Shown here: one piece after another, positions 56,234 through 57,404 of the stretch
How positions within the stretch are numbered: position 1 is the first letter of the stretch
Layout: each line of letters starts with the position of its first letter
From: a virus
Length of the DNA: 57,404 nt
IMG/VR virus record: IMGVR_UViG_3300001242_000028
Location: 1 to 57,404 of that record
Direction: 5' to 3' (one strand)
Program-made: the position numbers and the translations under genes
The notes under the pieces: model-generated
What the model was told of the DNA's origin: nothing
Seen by the model: only the letters and a program-made list of their open reading frames with translations
The model's database searches: none

Positions 56234-57376
56234 ATGGCACAAATCTTTACTGAAGCCGAACTTACAGAACTCAAGGGAAAGGTTACCGAGAAAGACCTTG
56301 AGTTAGCAAAGCAGTACGAAGCCTGGCAAAAGGGCGAGATTTCAAGTCCGCCTCATGTTAAAGAATATCTATCCAGTCCATCTGCTACAATATTAATTCC
56401 TAAGACTATTGTAATGGCAGCTCGTCTTGCAGGCGAACCTGTAGCCGTAGCTTCCCAGTTTATGAAAACCGTGAATATGCCAAACTCCGGCGCTCTGTAT
56501 GTATTCCCTACATATGGCCCGATGAAAGCTAACGATATTGCAGAAGGTCAAGAATGGCCGACAGCCACCATTGATAGCGAACAATTCGAAGGAGTCGAAA
56601 TCCGTATCGGTAAGTCTGGTATCAGGATTCAGTACACCGACGAAGTTGTAAAAGACTCTCAGTGGGAAGTTATTCAAATGATGATTGAGCAAGCCGGTCG
56701 CGCAATGACACGACATAAGGAGCAGAAATGTTTCCGTCAGTTTACATTGCACGGTCATACGGTATTTGATAACGATCCGGTTGTTAAAACGGTTACCGGT
56801 GGTTTATCTGCAACTTCCGGTCTTGATGTAGATGGTAACGTAAATGATACTTTCAGTGTAGAGGATTTCCTCGACCTGATTATCGCTGTTATGTTAAATG
56901 AAATGGATCCAAATACCATCTTGATGCATCCATTAACCTGGATTACTTTTGCTAAGCAGGAGTTAATGAATCAGGTAATGGGCGGCATGAATCTGTATCC
57001 GGCTACAGATCAACCCAGTGCCTTTAAACTTGGCCCTGGCAGCTTACAAGGACGTATTCCATTTGCCTTTGATTTAATGCTAAGTCCGTTTATCCCTCTT
57101 GACTGGAATCGTAAACGGTACGATATGTACTGTATTGATAAGAACAATATCGGTATAATTCTCCAGAAAGAGGGCTTATCTACCGAGAAATTTAACGATC
57201 CAACCAGGGATATTTACAATATCAAGTTGAAAGAGAAATACGGTATTGGTATCTTCCATCAAGGTCGTGGTATCGCGGTAGCCAGAAATATCAAACTCGA
57301 TGTTAGCTACCTGCAACCGAGACTTATTCGTGCTCGTATTGAAGGTCAACCTATTCAGACTGTACAAGCTCCCTAA
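56234..57376 (+). CDS. major capsid protein (HK97-type fold likely)
   Basis: 380 aa, ATG behind AAGGAGGAACTTCGA. Residues 1-50 are a charged helical N-arm that could be cut on maturation. GRAMTRHKEQKCFRQF is an E-loop/spine-helix-like stretch. LNEMDPNTILMHPLTWI is the A-domain motif of many large-phage capsids, and the end has KYGIGIFHQGRGIAVARNI. Position after portal, protease and decoration supports the call. Confidence 0.85.
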   Translation: MAQIFTEAELTELKGKVTEKDLELAKQYEAWQKGEISSPPHVKEYLSSPSATILIPKTIVMAARLAGEPVAVASQFMKTVNMPNSGALYVFPTYGPMKANDIAEGQEWPTATIDSEQFEGVEIRIGKSGIRIQYTDEVVKDSQWEVIQMMIEQAGRAMTRHKEQKCFRQFTLHGHTVFDNDPVVKTVTGGLSATSGLDVDGNVNDTFSVEDFLDLIIAVMLNEMDPNTILMHPLTWITFAKQELMNQVMGGMNLYPATDQPSAFKLGPGSLQGRIPFAFDLMLSPFIPLDWNRKRYDMYCIDKNNIGIILQKEGLSTEKFNDPTRDIYNIKLKEKYGIGIFHQGRGIAVARNIKLDVSYLQPRLIRARIEGQPIQTVQAP

Positions 57377-57395
57377 ATAAACGGAGGTATCAGAA

Positions 57396-57404
57396 ATGGA
57401 ACAT
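57396..57404 (+). CDS. start of the next late gene (cut by window edge)
   Basis: ATG GAA CAT behind CGGAGGTATCAGAA, 20 nt after the capsid stop. Only three codons are visible. Confidence 0.6.

Overview
The window is a contiguous piece of a large tailed double-stranded DNA phage (or prophage) of a Gram-positive, Firmicutes-type host. The evidence is a terminase large subunit, portal, prohead-protease/scaffold-like protein and HK97-type capsid protein in standard order, strong AGGAGG Shine-Dalgarno (SD) sites, many TTG and GTG starts, and an amidase endolysin carrying three SLH motifs, which are used on hosts with SLH-anchored S-layers. Several Fe-S or radical-SAM type proteins (DUF1848-like, radical SAM/SPASM-like) and a ThyX thymidylate synthase would fit an anaerobic clostridial host, but this is inference.

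Layout. (1) Bases 1-3524, minus strand: a truncated SF2 helicase and small unknown or metal-binding proteins, including a MazG-like protein. (2) Bases 3550-6400, minus strand: an RNA island holding a phage-encoded tmRNA (tag ANNINAKTPLQAAA), an 83-nt tRNA-like RNA with an oversize anticodon loop, a 281-nt RNA with tRNA-like ends, a 126-nt stem-closed RNA, and tiny ORFs between them. (3) Bases 6400-18000: nucleotide and DNA metabolism (dCMP deaminase, ThyX, HU, SSB, thymidylate kinase), an RHH-like regulator with a palindromic promoter, and many small proteins. (4) Bases 18000-25300: large unknown proteins, a macro-SLOG fusion and a DUF1848-like protein. (5) Bases 25300-28700: a run of seven divergent paralogous eight-cysteine proteins. 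(6) Bases 28690-29520: a regulatory hub with the only plus-strand gene of the left part (a small HTH protein), its promoter, and six copies of a TAGTCTCATAA motif. (7) Bases 29520-40553, minus strand: accessory genes, including a translationally coupled cassette of CFI-box/radical-SAM protein, 65-aa protein and six-helix membrane protein, and a secreted NHL-type beta-propeller. (8) Bases 40590-40650: divergent overlapping promoters separating leftward from rightward transcription. (9) Bases 40916-57404, plus strand: the virion and lysis module.

Working together: dCMP deaminase, ThyX and Tmk make dTTP for replication, SSB, HU and the helicase serve DNA, and the regulators probably time the switch. 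The recurrent AATGTTACAT-like element sits at four separate sigma70-type promoters (helicase, 9.6 kb, RHH gene, divergent 40.6 kb), so these may form one regulon. The plus-strand operon packages DNA and builds the head, and it carries an embedded lysis cassette (papain-like fold protein, S8 protease, SLH amidase, holin-like protein). Perfect inverted-repeat hairpins punctuate most leftward gene blocks. At least three, and perhaps five, leftward genes appear to start at ATT, ATA or ATC behind strong SD sites, so start-codon calls limited to ATG, GTG and TTG miss genes here.

All calls come from reading the sequence. No database search was run, so family names rest on recognised motifs and remote similarities are inference.
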